Notes under the pieces: generated by a model | What the model saw: the letters and a program-made list of their open reading frames with translations, nothing else | Database searches by the model: none | What the model was told of the DNA's origin: nothing | NCBI GenBank assembly: GCA_963696675.1 | Contig: CAVOLM010000013.1 | Span: 43,941-107,940, forward strand | From: DATBVX01 sp963696675 | Lineage (GTDB): Bacteria; Pseudomonadota; Gammaproteobacteria; Steroidobacterales; Steroidobacteraceae | Length of the DNA stretch: 64,000 bases | Direction: 5' to 3' | Program-made: the position numbers and the translations under genes | Shown here: piece by piece, positions 1 to 8,984 of the stretch | How the letters are laid out: each line of letters opens with the position of its first letter | Position numbering within the stretch: position 1 is the stretch's first letter

Positions 1-132
1 GCCGACGCTCGTTACAACCCGGACACCCGCCCACTGGTAGACCTGATCCGCGAGATGAGCCGCAGGAGCGATGCCGCGGAGCTCATCGTCGAGAAACCGA
101 ACTTCCGCCTCGAGCTGCGTCGCCGGGCCTGA
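1..132 (+). CDS. C-terminal end of an unidentified gene (partial)
   Basis: The window opens inside a reading frame that runs 43 codons to a TGA at 130-132. The visible tail is charged and probably helical then extended (VDLIREMSRR, then ELIVEKPNFRLELRRRA). This helix-plus-basic-strand layout recalls the N-terminal element of biotin carboxyl carrier proteins, but here it sits at a C-terminus, so no function is assigned. The stop is 3 bases before the ATG of the HAD hydrolase, so the two are probably co-transcribed. Confidence 0.55.
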   Translation, partial: ADARYNPDTRPLVDLIREMSRRSDAAELIVEKPNFRLELRRRA

Positions 133-135
133 TTC

Positions 136-987
136 ATGGATGCTGCCACCGACGTGCACGCACGCCTGCGCACCGCGCGGGCTTTCCTCTTCGATCTCGA
201 TGGCACGCTGGTGCTCGGCGACCGCAACAATCGCTCGATCCGGCCGCTCCCGGGCGCGGTCGAGCTGCTCGAGCGACTTCAGCAGCGACAAGTGCCGTAT
301 GCGATCTTCACCAACGGCACGGTGCGCACACCCGAGGAATACGTGCACGAGCTGCGCCAGGCAGGGATTCACGTCGCAGATCACCTTGCGCTCACGCCGA
401 GCAGCGTGGCGGCGGAATACCTCACACGCATGGGGTACCGGCGCGTACGCGTGCTGGGAGTCGAGGGCGTCTGGCGGCCGCTGCAAGCGGCGGGACTGGA
501 GATCGTGCGTGGCACCGCGAATGAGCCCGTCGATGCCGTATTCGTCGGGTGGTACCGCGAGTTCACGATGGATGAGATCCAGGCGACGTGCGAGGCGATC
601 ATCGCGGGCGCGCGCCTCTACACCGGTTCACTCGCGCCCTACTTCGCCAGTGCACAGGGAAAAATTCTCTCCTCCTCGCGCGTGCTCTGCGCCGCGCTCA
701 CCAGCATTACCGGCAAGCGAGCGACGGTGCTCGGCAAGCCCGCTGCTGAAGCCGCGCGCTGTGCCTGCCGACGCCTCGGCATCGATCCCGCCGAGCTCGT
801 CGTGGTAGGAGACGATCCGGCGATCGAAGTGTTCATGGCGCGACGCGTCGGCGCGTTGGGCATTGCAGTGCGCACCGGCGTGTGGGGAGCTGGCGAAGCC
901 TCGCGCCTGCCAGCTGCCCATCGTCCGCATCTCGCGCTGCAGGACGTCTCAGAGCTCCTGAAGCGCTCAACAACATGTGCACCCTAG
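136..987 (+). CDS. HAD-superfamily hydrolase, NagD-like (HAD-IIA)
   Basis: Predicted cytosolic phosphatase of 283 residues. HAD motif I is DLDGT with nucleophile Asp20 and general acid Asp22. Motif II is the TNG at residues 59-61. The motif III lysine lies in the VLGKPA segment near residue 200 and motif IV is the GDD near residue 227. The insertion between motifs II and III places it in the class with a C2 cap, the NagD/p-nitrophenylphosphatase group. Substrates in this group are small phosphorylated metabolites such as sugar phosphates, nucleotides or 2-phosphoglycolate, and the sequence does not say which. No signal peptide is seen. The gene follows the upstream frame by 3 bases. The ATG at 136 fits the normal length, with motif I about 20 residues in. 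Confidence 0.85.
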   Translation: MDAATDVHARLRTARAFLFDLDGTLVLGDRNNRSIRPLPGAVELLERLQQRQVPYAIFTNGTVRTPEEYVHELRQAGIHVADHLALTPSSVAAEYLTRMGYRRVRVLGVEGVWRPLQAAGLEIVRGTANEPVDAVFVGWYREFTMDEIQATCEAIIAGARLYTGSLAPYFASAQGKILSSSRVLCAALTSITGKRATVLGKPAAEAARCACRRLGIDPAELVVVGDDPAIEVFMARRVGALGIAVRTGVWGAGEASRLPAAHRPHLALQDVSELLKRSTTCAP

Positions 988-1019
988 GGGCGCCGGATCC
1001 CGGACACACAGCCCCTGGG

Positions 1020-3071
1020 TTACCAGATCCGGACGCGCTCTTCCGGCTTGAGATAGAGCTTGTCTCCCGGCTTCACGTCGAAGGCGCGATACCACACATC
1101 CATGTTGCGCACCGAGCCGTTGACGCGGAACTTGGGCGGACTGTGGACATCCGAAAGCACCAGTTCACGCAGCGTGTCGTCGCGATACTTCTCGCGCCAG
1201 ACCTGCGCCCAGCCGAGGAAGAACCGCTGCTCGCCGCTCAGACCCTCGATGACCGGCGACTTCTTGCCGTGGAGCGAGAGCTGGTAGGCCTCGTAGGCAA
1301 TGTTCAGGCCACCGAGATCGCCGATGTTTTCGCCGATGGTGTTTTCACCCTTGACGTTCAGACCCGGCAGCGCCTCGAACCCGGAGTACTGCTGAATGAG
1401 CTTCCCGGTGCGCGCGGTAAAAGCCTTGTCGTCCTTTTCTGTCCACCAGTCGGTGAGTGAGCCATCGGGGCCGAACTTGCGTCCCTGATCGTCGAAGCCA
1501 TGGCCGATCTCGTGCCCGATCACCGCGCCGATCGCGCCATAGTTGACCGCCGCATCCGCATTCGGGTCGAAGAACGGCGGCTGCAGGATCGCGGCGGGAA
1601 ACACGATCTCGTTGTTGAGCGGGTTGTAGTAGGCATTGACGTCCTGCGGCAGCATGCCCCATTCGGCGCGATCGACCGGCTTGTCGAGTCGGTCGACCTG
1701 GTAGTCCCACTGCCAGATCTGCGCACGTAGCACATTGCCGATCAGGTCGTCGCGCTTCACGTCGAGGCTGGAGTAGTCCTTCCACTTGTCGGGGTAACCG
1801 ATCTTGGTGATGAAGCTCGCGAGCTTCTCCTGCGCGCGCTTCTTGGTCTCGGGTGTCATCCAGTCGAGCCCCTCGATGCGCACTTTCAATGCCGCGAGCA
1901 GGTTATTGACCAGCTCCTGCATCTTCGCCTTGGAGTCGGCGGTGAAATACTTCTGCACGTAGACCTGCGCGACCTGCTCGCCCAGCGAGTCGTTGACCTG
2001 TCCGACGCCGCGCTCCCAGCGTTCGCGCTTCTTCGGCTGCCCACGCAGCGTCTGGCCGTAGAACGCGAACACCGTGTCATCGAAACGGACCGGCAGGTAG
2101 CGGGCGTGATCCGTCAGGTAGTGAACGGTCAGATACGCCTTCAGGGTATCGAGATCGGTATTGCCTACCAGCTTCGCGATGTCCTGCACGGCCGTGATTT
2201 CGCCGAGCACGAATTTCTCGCGTGTGCCGAGGCGACCGGGCTCCAGGAACGCCTGCCAGGTGAAACCGGGCGCCTGCTCGAGCAGCTCCTTCTTGGTGCG
2301 CGGGTTGTAGTTCGCTTCCACGTCACGCTGCTTTTCGATCGGCCACTGCGCCTGGGCGATCGCCGTCTCGAAATCCATGATGGCCTTGGCGTGCTGCGAT
2401 GCTTCCGGGTAAGCGACGAGCGTCAGCATCTGCTCCATGAAGGCCACGTATTTCTCGCGAATCTCCTTCAGCCTCGGGTCGTCCTTGAGGTAGTAGTCGC
2501 GATCCGGGAGTCCCAGGCCAGCCTGGCCAATGGTGACGGCGTAGACGTTCGGGTTCTTGAGGTCGGCATCGAAGGTGACGGAAAAGGTCGATTCGAAGCC
2601 CGGCGAACCGAACAGCGCCGCAATGTCCGTGAGCGAGCGCGCGTTGCGGATTCGATCCAGGTCAGCCTGGACAGGCTTCAGTCCTGCGGCCTCGATGGCC
2701 TCCAGATCCATGAAGCTCGCATAGAAATCACCGATCTTCTGCTCCGGTGTGCCCGGTGCGGATTTCTTTGCGGCTGCATCTTCGATGATGCCGCGCACGC
2801 GTTTGCGCGCAGCATCGTCGAGCACGACAAAGCTGCCGTAGCTGGTCCGATCCTCGGGAATCGTGAACGTGTCGTACCACTGGCCGTTGGCGAAGCTGAA
2901 GAAGTCATCGCCTGGCTTCACGCTCGGCTTGCGGGCGCTGAGGTCGAGGCCGAAATCGCCGATCGCCGCGCCAGGCCGCGAAACGGAGCTGTCCCGCGCA
3001 GCCTGCAGAGGGGACACCAGGCCCAGGGCGCAGGCCAGGCACAGCGTCATGATCGCAAGTCTTCGAGTCAT
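1020..3071 (-). CDS. M13 family metallopeptidase (neprilysin/PepO-like), exported
   Basis: Zinc endopeptidase of 683 residues, the usual M13 length. A signal peptide covers about the first 24 residues (MTRRLAIMTLCLACALGLVSPLQA), with no later membrane anchor, so the enzyme is probably periplasmic or secreted. The zinc site HEIGH lies near residue 520 within VIGHEIGHGFDD, and the downstream zinc ligand and partner Asp lie in GENIGDLGG near residue 581. The NAYYNP and VFPAAILQPPFF segments upstream of the zinc site are typical M13 sequence. It ends RVRIW, matching the C-terminal CxxW-type ending of the family but without the cysteine. A strong AGGAGG ribosome site lies about 10 bases upstream of the ATG. 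It is divergent from the HtrA-like gene at 3330 across a 258-base promoter region. Confidence 0.95.
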   Translation of the reverse strand: MTRRLAIMTLCLACALGLVSPLQAARDSSVSRPGAAIGDFGLDLSARKPSVKPGDDFFSFANGQWYDTFTIPEDRTSYGSFVVLDDAARKRVRGIIEDAAAKKSAPGTPEQKIGDFYASFMDLEAIEAAGLKPVQADLDRIRNARSLTDIAALFGSPGFESTFSVTFDADLKNPNVYAVTIGQAGLGLPDRDYYLKDDPRLKEIREKYVAFMEQMLTLVAYPEASQHAKAIMDFETAIAQAQWPIEKQRDVEANYNPRTKKELLEQAPGFTWQAFLEPGRLGTREKFVLGEITAVQDIAKLVGNTDLDTLKAYLTVHYLTDHARYLPVRFDDTVFAFYGQTLRGQPKKRERWERGVGQVNDSLGEQVAQVYVQKYFTADSKAKMQELVNNLLAALKVRIEGLDWMTPETKKRAQEKLASFITKIGYPDKWKDYSSLDVKRDDLIGNVLRAQIWQWDYQVDRLDKPVDRAEWGMLPQDVNAYYNPLNNEIVFPAAILQPPFFDPNADAAVNYGAIGAVIGHEIGHGFDDQGRKFGPDGSLTDWWTEKDDKAFTARTGKLIQQYSGFEALPGLNVKGENTIGENIGDLGGLNIAYEAYQLSLHGKKSPVIEGLSGEQRFFLGWAQVWREKYRDDTLRELVLSDVHSPPKFRVNGSVRNMDVWYRAFDVKPGDKLYLKPEERVRIW

Positions 3072-3329
3072 ATGAACGTAGCCTCCTGAAGATGTGCTAA
3101 TGCTACGTCATCGGGTTGCCATCATCCTCATCGCAGGATCTGTCACCCCCGCGTAGCGTACCGGCCCGATTCCAAGGCTGTTGGACCCGCCGACGGAGCA
3201 GGAGAGCAATTGCGCTCCGCGCGATGGGCGCGCGCAACACCCGAGGGAAACTTTGGCGCGCGCCCGCGCATCGAACCCAGGAAGCTCCTAAGATAACCGC
3301 ACAGGCTGGCTACGACGCTCGAGCGCCGC

Positions 3330-4304
3330 ATGGGTCAATTGAGTGATTGGGCTTTCCCCGAGCAGCTGCAACCGCGCCCGGCGGAATTGCGTTTCGATCT
3401 GCACGAGGTGCTCCGGTCAGTCGTCGCCTTGCGTGCCGAAGTGCCTGAGGATGCGTTCACGGCCAGCGTCCTCGGCACCGAGCGCACCGGCAACGCCGTC
3501 CTCATTCGCCAGGACGGCCTGCTCCTCACGATCGGCTATCTCATTACCGAAGCGGAATCGATCTGGCTCACGGGCATCGACGGGGCCGTCGTTCCCGGGC
3601 ATCCGCTCGCCTTCGACTATGCCACCGGTTTCGGGCTGGTCCTGCCGCTCGGGCAGTTGGCTCTGCCGCCGCTGCCGCGGGGTTCCTCGAGCGCGGTCGC
3701 GACCGGTTCGAGAGTCTTTGCGATCAGTCACGGCGGCCTGGGGCACGCGCTCGATACCCGGATCATCGCCAAACGAGAATTCGCGGGCTATTGGGAGTAC
3801 GTGCTCGATGAGGCGCTGTTCACGGCGCCCGCACATCCTCACTGGTCCGGCGCGGCGCTCATCGATGAGTCGGGCAGGCTCCTCGGCATCGGTTCACTGC
3901 TGGTGCAGGAACAGCAGTCCGCGGATAAGACCGAGGCGAACATGTTCGTGCCCATCGATCTGCTGGAACCGATTCTCGACGAGATGTCCACCACCGGGCG
4001 ACCGGCACGTGCACCACGTCCCTGGCTCGGCATGTACACGATGGAAATGCAGGGGCACCTGGTCGTCAGTGGGCTTGCGGAGCAAGGGCCCGCCGCTCGC
4101 GCGGGCGTGCGGCCGGGCGACCTGATCCTGCAGGTCGCAGGTGAACCCGTGTCTCGCCTGGCGGACCTGTTCCGCAGCATCTGGCGCCTCGGCCCGGTTG
4201 GCACCGATGTGCCGCTGACCCTTGCGCGCGGCGGCGCACAGCCGCTGGTCAGGGTTCGCTCAGCGGACCGAAACGACTACCTCAGGAAACCGCAGCAACA
4301 TTGA
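3330..4304 (+). CDS. HtrA-like trypsin-fold protein with PDZ domain, catalytic His and Asp missing
   Basis: 324 residues with a chymotrypsin-fold domain (about 25-205) and a C-terminal PDZ domain (about 225-315, with the loop GPAARAGVRPGDLILQVAGE). Aligned by motif to DegP/HtrA, the position of the catalytic His (usually TNxHVV) is Tyr70 in LLTIGYLIT. The Asp position (usually DxAxxK) is Gly100 in TGFGLVLPL. The nucleophile position Ser173 is kept in HWSGAALID but lacks the usual GNSGGP context. The fold signature is clear and the triad is not, so it is probably a non-catalytic scaffold or sensor. No signal peptide is evident from this ATG. It is convergent with the AraC gene downstream, separated by a short hairpin. 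Confidence 0.75.
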   Translation: MGQLSDWAFPEQLQPRPAELRFDLHEVLRSVVALRAEVPEDAFTASVLGTERTGNAVLIRQDGLLLTIGYLITEAESIWLTGIDGAVVPGHPLAFDYATGFGLVLPLGQLALPPLPRGSSSAVATGSRVFAISHGGLGHALDTRIIAKREFAGYWEYVLDEALFTAPAHPHWSGAALIDESGRLLGIGSLLVQEQQSADKTEANMFVPIDLLEPILDEMSTTGRPARAPRPWLGMYTMEMQGHLVVSGLAEQGPAARAGVRPGDLILQVAGEPVSRLADLFRSIWRLGPVGTDVPLTLARGGAQPLVRVRSADRNDYLRKPQQH

Positions 4305-4321
4305 GCCGCAACGGGGCTCAA
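4301..4321. terminator. hairpin between convergent genes
   Basis: A 7-bp perfect stem TTGAGCC/GGCTCAA with a 7-base loop overlaps the stop codon of the HtrA-like gene and ends 3 bases after the AraC-family gene's own end. No T-tract follows on either strand, so it is at best a weak or bidirectional terminator. Confidence 0.35.
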
Positions 4322-5301
4322 GCCGAGTAGTCCAGCACGCTCCCCGCGCGGGCCCGCTCGTGGCGTACGCGCGATCCAGCAGCGGCATCGCCTTCGACCT
4401 GCGCCAAGGCACGCAATTCTCGCGGGCCTATGCCGTGATAGCGGCGCAAACGCCGCACCAACGTGCTGCGATCATCGAAGCCGACGCGATCGGCGATCTC
4501 GGCCACCGCCAGATCGGTCGATTGCAGAAGCCTCACCGCCGCCTCGGTGCGTCGCCGTTGCAAGTATTCATACGGGCTCTGTCCATGCACCGCTTTGAAC
4601 TCACGCAGCATGTGGAACATCGACCAGCGCGCTGCGCCGGCCAGCTCGCGCAAAGTGAGCGGCTGTTCGTACGCAGAGTGGATCAAGTCCGTCACGCGCG
4701 CGACGCGCTGGAACATCTCACGGCGCGTGCGCGCCCGCGCACGTGACAGAGCGGACACGTGCCTGCCGATATCCGCTTCGTTGCGCAATACCCGTTCGAG
4801 CAGCAGCGCGACGTGCTCCTCGTACCACAGCGTCTCTTCGATGCCATGCTCGATGTGGTGCGCCATGAAGCGCAGCACGGACGCAATCGACGCGTGGCGC
4901 GGCCGAACGTGCTCGTGAAACAGTGGTCGCTCGCCGTCCGACGCTGGCGCCAGAATTGCCTCCGCGTTTCTGCCGATCGCATCGAAGGCCTGCGCGAACA
5001 GCTCGGGGCCAAAATAGATTGCCAGCGCCCGCCCGGCCGCTCCGCGCCGGAAACCCGCGTTCAGAGCGTGGCCCGCATTAAGAACCAGGAATACCTCGTC
5101 ATCGAGTGCCACTGCACGCTGATCGACGCTGAGCTGATAACGCCCGTGCCACGCGGCATGAATCGACGGCACCCTTGCGTCGACCTCGTAGCGGTTGCGG
5201 CCCGCGCAGATCCAATGCACTTCCGTGTCGCGCGTCGGAAGCTTTGCAATGCTGCCATTCGCCGCGCTTGCGTAGTGGAATCTGCGAATCGTCAGGCTCA
5301 C
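4318..5301 (-). CDS. AraC family transcriptional regulator
   Basis: 327 residues. The N-terminal half (about 1-200) is a ligand-binding-like domain of cupin type. The C-terminal 100 residues form the double helix-turn-helix of the AraC family: first helix pair around LTLRELAGAARWSMFHMLREF, the linker GQSPYEYLQRRR, and second pair LAVAEIADRVGFDDRSTLVRRLRR followed by GIGPRELR. The expected Phe at the second recognition helix (GF.d.S.f.R.FKr) is partly changed, with Leu-Val in place of Phe. It is likely a local activator whose effector is unknown. Nearby genes (a protease-like gene and a two-component pair) do not identify a regulon. Confidence 0.88.
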   Translation of the reverse strand: MSLTIRRFHYASAANGSIAKLPTRDTEVHWICAGRNRYEVDARVPSIHAAWHGRYQLSVDQRAVALDDEVFLVLNAGHALNAGFRRGAAGRALAIYFGPELFAQAFDAIGRNAEAILAPASDGERPLFHEHVRPRHASIASVLRFMAHHIEHGIEETLWYEEHVALLLERVLRNEADIGRHVSALSRARARTRREMFQRVARVTDLIHSAYEQPLTLRELAGAARWSMFHMLREFKAVHGQSPYEYLQRRRTEAAVRLLQSTDLAVAEIADRVGFDDRSTLVRRLRRYHGIGPRELRALAQVEGDAAAGSRVRHERARAGSVLDYSA

Positions 5302-5463
5302 GTTGTCACCTGCCTTGCCGGATCCCGAAACGGTGCAACTGCGTTGCGCCGATCACACAGGCGAATACGCTAAGCGCGAAAGCAAGCGCGGAAAATGAAA
5401 TTGCGTTGAATCAGCGTCCTGGTGCCGTGGAACGTCGGCACCGTGCTGCGAGGTGACCTGTTA

Positions 5464-5484
5464 TCGCGCCGAACGGCGGCGCGA
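5464..5484 (-). terminator. GC-rich hairpin after the LytTR regulator gene
   Basis: Perfect 8-bp stem TCGCGCCG/CGGCGCGA with a 5-base loop, 5 bases beyond the stop of the LytTR regulator on the minus strand. No U-tract follows, so the terminator role is inferred from position. Confidence 0.4.
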
Positions 5485-5489
5485 AGTGG

Positions 5490-6299
5490 CTAGGTGCGCT
5501 CGGGCTCCGGGTCGCTTTTGCCGAGGCGCAACGTCTTCACCACGCGCGAGAGATAGCGCTTGCTGATCGGAATTTCACGCCCGCCTGGCATGACAGCGTA
5601 CGCACGCCCGGAGTCCTGGCGCCGGATCGCAGCGACCAGGTCATGCCGCACGATCTCGGAGCGGTGCACACGCACGAACAGCCTCGGATCGAGCTGCTCG
5701 GCGAGTGCTCCGAGCTTCGCGCGCAGCAAGCGCACGCGCTGCCCGACGTGCAGTCGGACGTAATCGCCGTCCGCCTCGATCCGCTCGACGAGATTCACCG
5801 GGATCCGAACCCGGCTGTCGCCCTCGCGCACCCAGAGCTCATTTTCGTAGCGGTTTTCCAGCGCCGCGCGCCGGCCCTGACGCAAGGTATTCACCAGCGT
5901 CTTGAGCTCGCCGACACGCATCTGCGCATCCCGCAGCTCGATGCGCGTCCGTGCGCGCTCCAGCGCCATGCGCAACCGTTCCTGCTCTACCGGCTTGAGC
6001 AGGTAGTCGACGCTGCCGGTGGCGAAGGCCTGCACGGCGAAATGGTCGAAGGCAGTGACAAATACGATCTGCGGCAACTCCTCGTCGCCCAGGGCATCGA
6101 TGAGCTCGAAACCATTGAGCTCGGGCATCTCGATGTCGAGCAGCACGACGTCGGGTGACAGGGAGCGGATGAGCTCGAGCGCGCGGCGGCCGTCGCGTGC
6201 CTTGCCGACGAGCTCGACCTCGGGCAGGTCGCGCAGGCACCACTCCAGGCGTTGCAGGGCGAGCGGTTCGTCGTCGACTGCGAGCACCTGCATGTTCAT
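5490..6299 (-). CDS. LytTR-family response regulator
   Basis: 269 residues starting MNMQVLAVDDEP. The receiver domain (about 1-120) carries the acidic pair DDE near residue 8, the phospho-acceptor Asp in VVLLDIEMPELNGF and the conserved Lys in YLLKP. The LytTR DNA-binding domain (about 165-260) includes ERIEADGDYVRLH, FVRVHRSEIV and the end GGREIPISKRYLSRV. It acts as a cytoplasmic transcription factor controlled by the adjacent LytS-type kinase. The start at 6299 overlaps the kinase stop in an ATGA, which fixes both ends. An open frame continues upstream but only through kinase sequence in another frame. Target genes are unknown. LytTR proteins bind pairs of direct repeats. Confidence 0.92.
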   Translation of the reverse strand: MNMQVLAVDDEPLALQRLEWCLRDLPEVELVGKARDGRRALELIRSLSPDVVLLDIEMPELNGFELIDALGDEELPQIVFVTAFDHFAVQAFATGSVDYLLKPVEQERLRMALERARTRIELRDAQMRVGELKTLVNTLRQGRRAALENRYENELWVREGDSRVRIPVNLVERIEADGDYVRLHVGQRVRLLRAKLGALAEQLDPRLFVRVHRSEIVRHDLVAAIRRQDSGRAYAVMPGGREIPISKRYLSRVVKTLRLGKSDPEPERT

Positions 6300-7437
6300 G
6301 CCGCGATCTCCAGGGGCAGACTCAGCTCCACCGTGAAGCTCCCCATGCGCTCGATCACCGCGAGCCCGCCCTCGGAGCCGTAGAAGCTCGCAAGGCGCCG
6401 ACCAACGTTCGCGAGGCCGACCCGTGATCCCGTGGTGGGACGAACGGAGGGCTGAACTGGAGCATCGTTTTGCACCTACGAGTACCAACGATTGCGCGCG
6501 TTCGTATCGCCCGGACCTGGATGCGCACCGCGTCGGACATGCGCGCGACGCCGTGTTTGACTGCGTTCTCGATCAAAGGTTGCAGGATCAGGTGCGGCAC
6601 GAGCGCCCGATCGAGCCCGTCCGCGATCGCGGTAGTGAACCTCACGCGGTTGCCAAAGCGGGTGAGCTCGATGTCGAGGTACTCCGCCTGCACGCGTATT
6701 TCCTCGCCAAGACTCACCTTGGTGGTGCCTTCCCGGCTCAAGGCATTGCGGAAGAAACGCGCGAGCTTCGCGATCACCTGGTCGGCGGCCTGCGTCTGGC
6801 CAGTGACCACCAGCGCAGAAACCGCATTGAGCGTGTTGAACAGGAAATGTGGGTTGATCTGGTAGCGCAGCATCTCGAGCTCAGCCTGGTGCGCGAGCGC
6901 ACGAGCCTCGAGGAGACTGCGTTCGCGCTCGCGCAGGCGCGCCGCATACAGGATCGCCGCGCAGAACCCCGACCACATGAGGAACAGGACGAGGTTGTAG
7001 AGCGATTGCAGGGCGATATTGACCAGCGCGCCGTAGGGAGCGCTGTGCTGCAGGAGGTCGAACCAGATCAGATGGCCCAGCGTCGCATACGTGACAGCCA
7101 CGGGCACGCACACGAGAGCCACTGCGACCGCCTTGTGCCGCAGATCCCAACCGAGGGTCCGGCGCAGCACCCAGCCGAGCGGCAGGCACAGCACGAAGCC
7201 CAGGGAGCTGAAGATCGCTCGCCAGAAGATCGAGGCGCCATCGCTGTATTGGTTGACGAGCGCGGTCTGCAACGTGTGCATCAGGAACATCGATGTCCAG
7301 AACAGCGCGCTGAACACCTGGATGTGCGTCGTGCTCTGCTGCGTCACCGCCTGATGGTCGCGCCCTGCCCCGCCTGATGGTGTGGCCGGTATGATTCTGT
7401 CGCGTGCGCGATACGTCGGCTCGCGCGTGAGGCTCAT
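6296..7437 (-). CDS. LytS-like sensor histidine kinase (reading frame interrupted)
   Basis: Membrane kinase partner of the LytTR regulator. About four hydrophobic helices are followed by the His_kinase (YehU/LytS) domain with phospho-acceptor His in INPHFLFNTLNAVSALV and the N-box LQPLIENAVKHGVA. After the N-box the frame fails. The ATP-lid part (VQNDAPVQPS, then GSRVGLANVGRRLASFYG) and the end SLPLEIAA continue in another frame and stop at 6296, overlapping the regulator start. The break lies near 6465-6480 and a one-base change restores a normal C-terminus. The start at 7437 (MSLTREPTYRARDR) is chosen as the last Met before the membrane helices. Upstream codons in the same frame look non-coding. 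Confidence 0.8.
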
Positions 7438-7791
7438 GGTGGACACGGATTCAACCTGCTTGCACGGATTTTGGGTTGAAGCGTAGCGCTCCGGATACAG
7501 ACGGCGCTCATTATGCGTCTGACGGGACGGATGAAGGCACGGATGATCCTGGTGTACGACGAACGACATCAAAAACGCGATGAACGGGCCCGGGCGTGCG
7601 ACGAATGCGCAAGACTGTTGGTCCCAACGCGCCGGCGCAGATTGCAAATCGCTTCGTCGGACACCCGTGTCCTCGCGCCGCGGCAGCGCTCCGTCCGTCG
7701 CGGCTTCCTGCCTGACCATCGCGGCAGACTCCCGGCGCGGCCACTCGTGGCACATATTCCTGTTTCATTCTGGTAGCCAGGCGAGGTATCG
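7438..7791. other. 354-base gap between divergent genes
   Basis: The upstream regions of the LytS-like kinase (minus) and the MBL-fold gene (plus) meet here. Open frames cross it, but their codon use and products look random. The only structured element I see is a short inverted repeat, GGACAC-CC-GTGTCC, at 7659-7672, which could be a regulator site. No RNA gene is visible. Confidence 0.5.
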
Positions 7792-8859
7792 ATGAAATCG
7801 TTCGCAGCCCTCTTGTCGGTGGCTCTGTTGTGTGTGGCGCCCGCGCGTGCCGCCGGCATCTATGACCTCGAGCTCGTGCCCGTGAAGCCGCAGATCTATC
7901 TCATCCGCCGGCCCGACGCGCTGCGCCAGCCCGTCGAAGGCAATGTCACCTTCATCGTCAACGAGCAGGATGTCGTGGTCGTCGATGGGGGCGGCTCGCC
8001 GCTCGCGGCGACCAATGCCATCCGCCTGATCCGTTCCGTGACCGACAAGCCGGTGTCGACCCTCATCACGACTCATTGGCATGGCGATCACAACTTTGGC
8101 AACCAGGTCTATCGCGCCACATTTCCTGCGATCCGCATCATCAGCCATGAACTGACCTACCAGGACATGACCGGCCCGCCGATGACCTACATCGCCACGT
8201 ACCCGAAGCAGATCCAGGATTACATGCACGAGCTCGAGGAGCAGGGCAAGCGCAAGCCGCTGCCAGCGGACGCGGCGCGCATGCTGGACGATCTGAAGGT
8301 CATGTACCAGGCGCTGCAGGGAATTCAGATCACGCCCGCGGACACGACGTTTGACGAGCGTTTGGTTCTGCACCGCGGCCACCGCGACATCGAAGTGCGC
8401 TACTTCGGCAAGGCCAACACCGACGGCGACGCGGCAGTATGGCTGCCACAGGATCGGGTCCTGGTCAGCGGCGACATCGTGGTGCATCCGATCCCGTACG
8501 GCATCGGCAGCTTCCCGCGCGAATGGATCGCGGCGCTGCAGGCGATCAGCGCGCTGCCGTTCGATACGCTCATACCGGGGCACGGCGACGTGCTGCACGA
8601 TCGGCTCTACATCGAGCAACTCGCGAGCATGCTGAGCGCGATCCGTGAACAGGTCACAGCATCGGTAGCCAAGGGGCTCGATCTCGAGGCGACGCGCAAG
8701 GCGCTCGACACCTCGGGCTTCGCATCGGCCTACACGCTCGATGATCCCGTGCGTACGCGGCTCTTCGATTCCTGGTGGGTGCAGCCGATTGCGCGCTCCG
8801 CGTGGCTCGAGGCGCGCGGCGAACCGATCGTCCAGTCCGGTACCGGGTCGAACAACTGA
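7792..8859 (+). CDS. Exported MBL-fold metallo-hydrolase
   Basis: 355 residues with a signal peptide of about 20 residues (MKSFAALLSVALLCVAPARA). The metallo-beta-lactamase fold shows the main metal motif H95-W-H97-G-D99-H100, followed by NFGN. A later His/Asp metal ligand lies in the VLVSGDIVVHP segment and the last His in LIPGHGDV. This motif set is typical of the periplasmic cyclase/quinoprotein-relay-type hydrolases rather than of proven beta-lactamases, so no antibiotic substrate is claimed. The stretch from about 150 to 200 (KPLPADAARMLDDLKVMYQ) is a helical insertion. The gene stands alone between a divergent kinase gene and a CAP-domain gene. Confidence 0.88.
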   Translation: MKSFAALLSVALLCVAPARAAGIYDLELVPVKPQIYLIRRPDALRQPVEGNVTFIVNEQDVVVVDGGGSPLAATNAIRLIRSVTDKPVSTLITTHWHGDHNFGNQVYRATFPAIRIISHELTYQDMTGPPMTYIATYPKQIQDYMHELEEQGKRKPLPADAARMLDDLKVMYQALQGIQITPADTTFDERLVLHRGHRDIEVRYFGKANTDGDAAVWLPQDRVLVSGDIVVHPIPYGIGSFPREWIAALQAISALPFDTLIPGHGDVLHDRLYIEQLASMLSAIREQVTASVAKGLDLEATRKALDTSGFASAYTLDDPVRTRLFDSWWVQPIARSAWLEARGEPIVQSGTGSNN

Positions 8860-8984
8860 CGGAGTCGACAACGCGGCTGCAGCCGGAGCGGCGTTGCGCG
8901 TTGAGCCGAAGCTGGCCTATGTTCATGCGCTATGAGTACCCGGATCGCGACCATCGCTGAGCCCGCCTCGGCTCGCCATTCTTC

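Noticed and set aside
2106..3089. 327-codon open frame opposite the M13 peptidase gene
   Set aside because: High G+C leaves long open frames opposite real genes. The M13 frame has a signal peptide and a full zinc site, this one has nothing recognisable.
7511..7776. Small open frames in the gap before the MBL-fold gene
   Set aside because: Several frames on both strands are open at once, all with random-looking Arg/Pro-rich products and no ribosome site.
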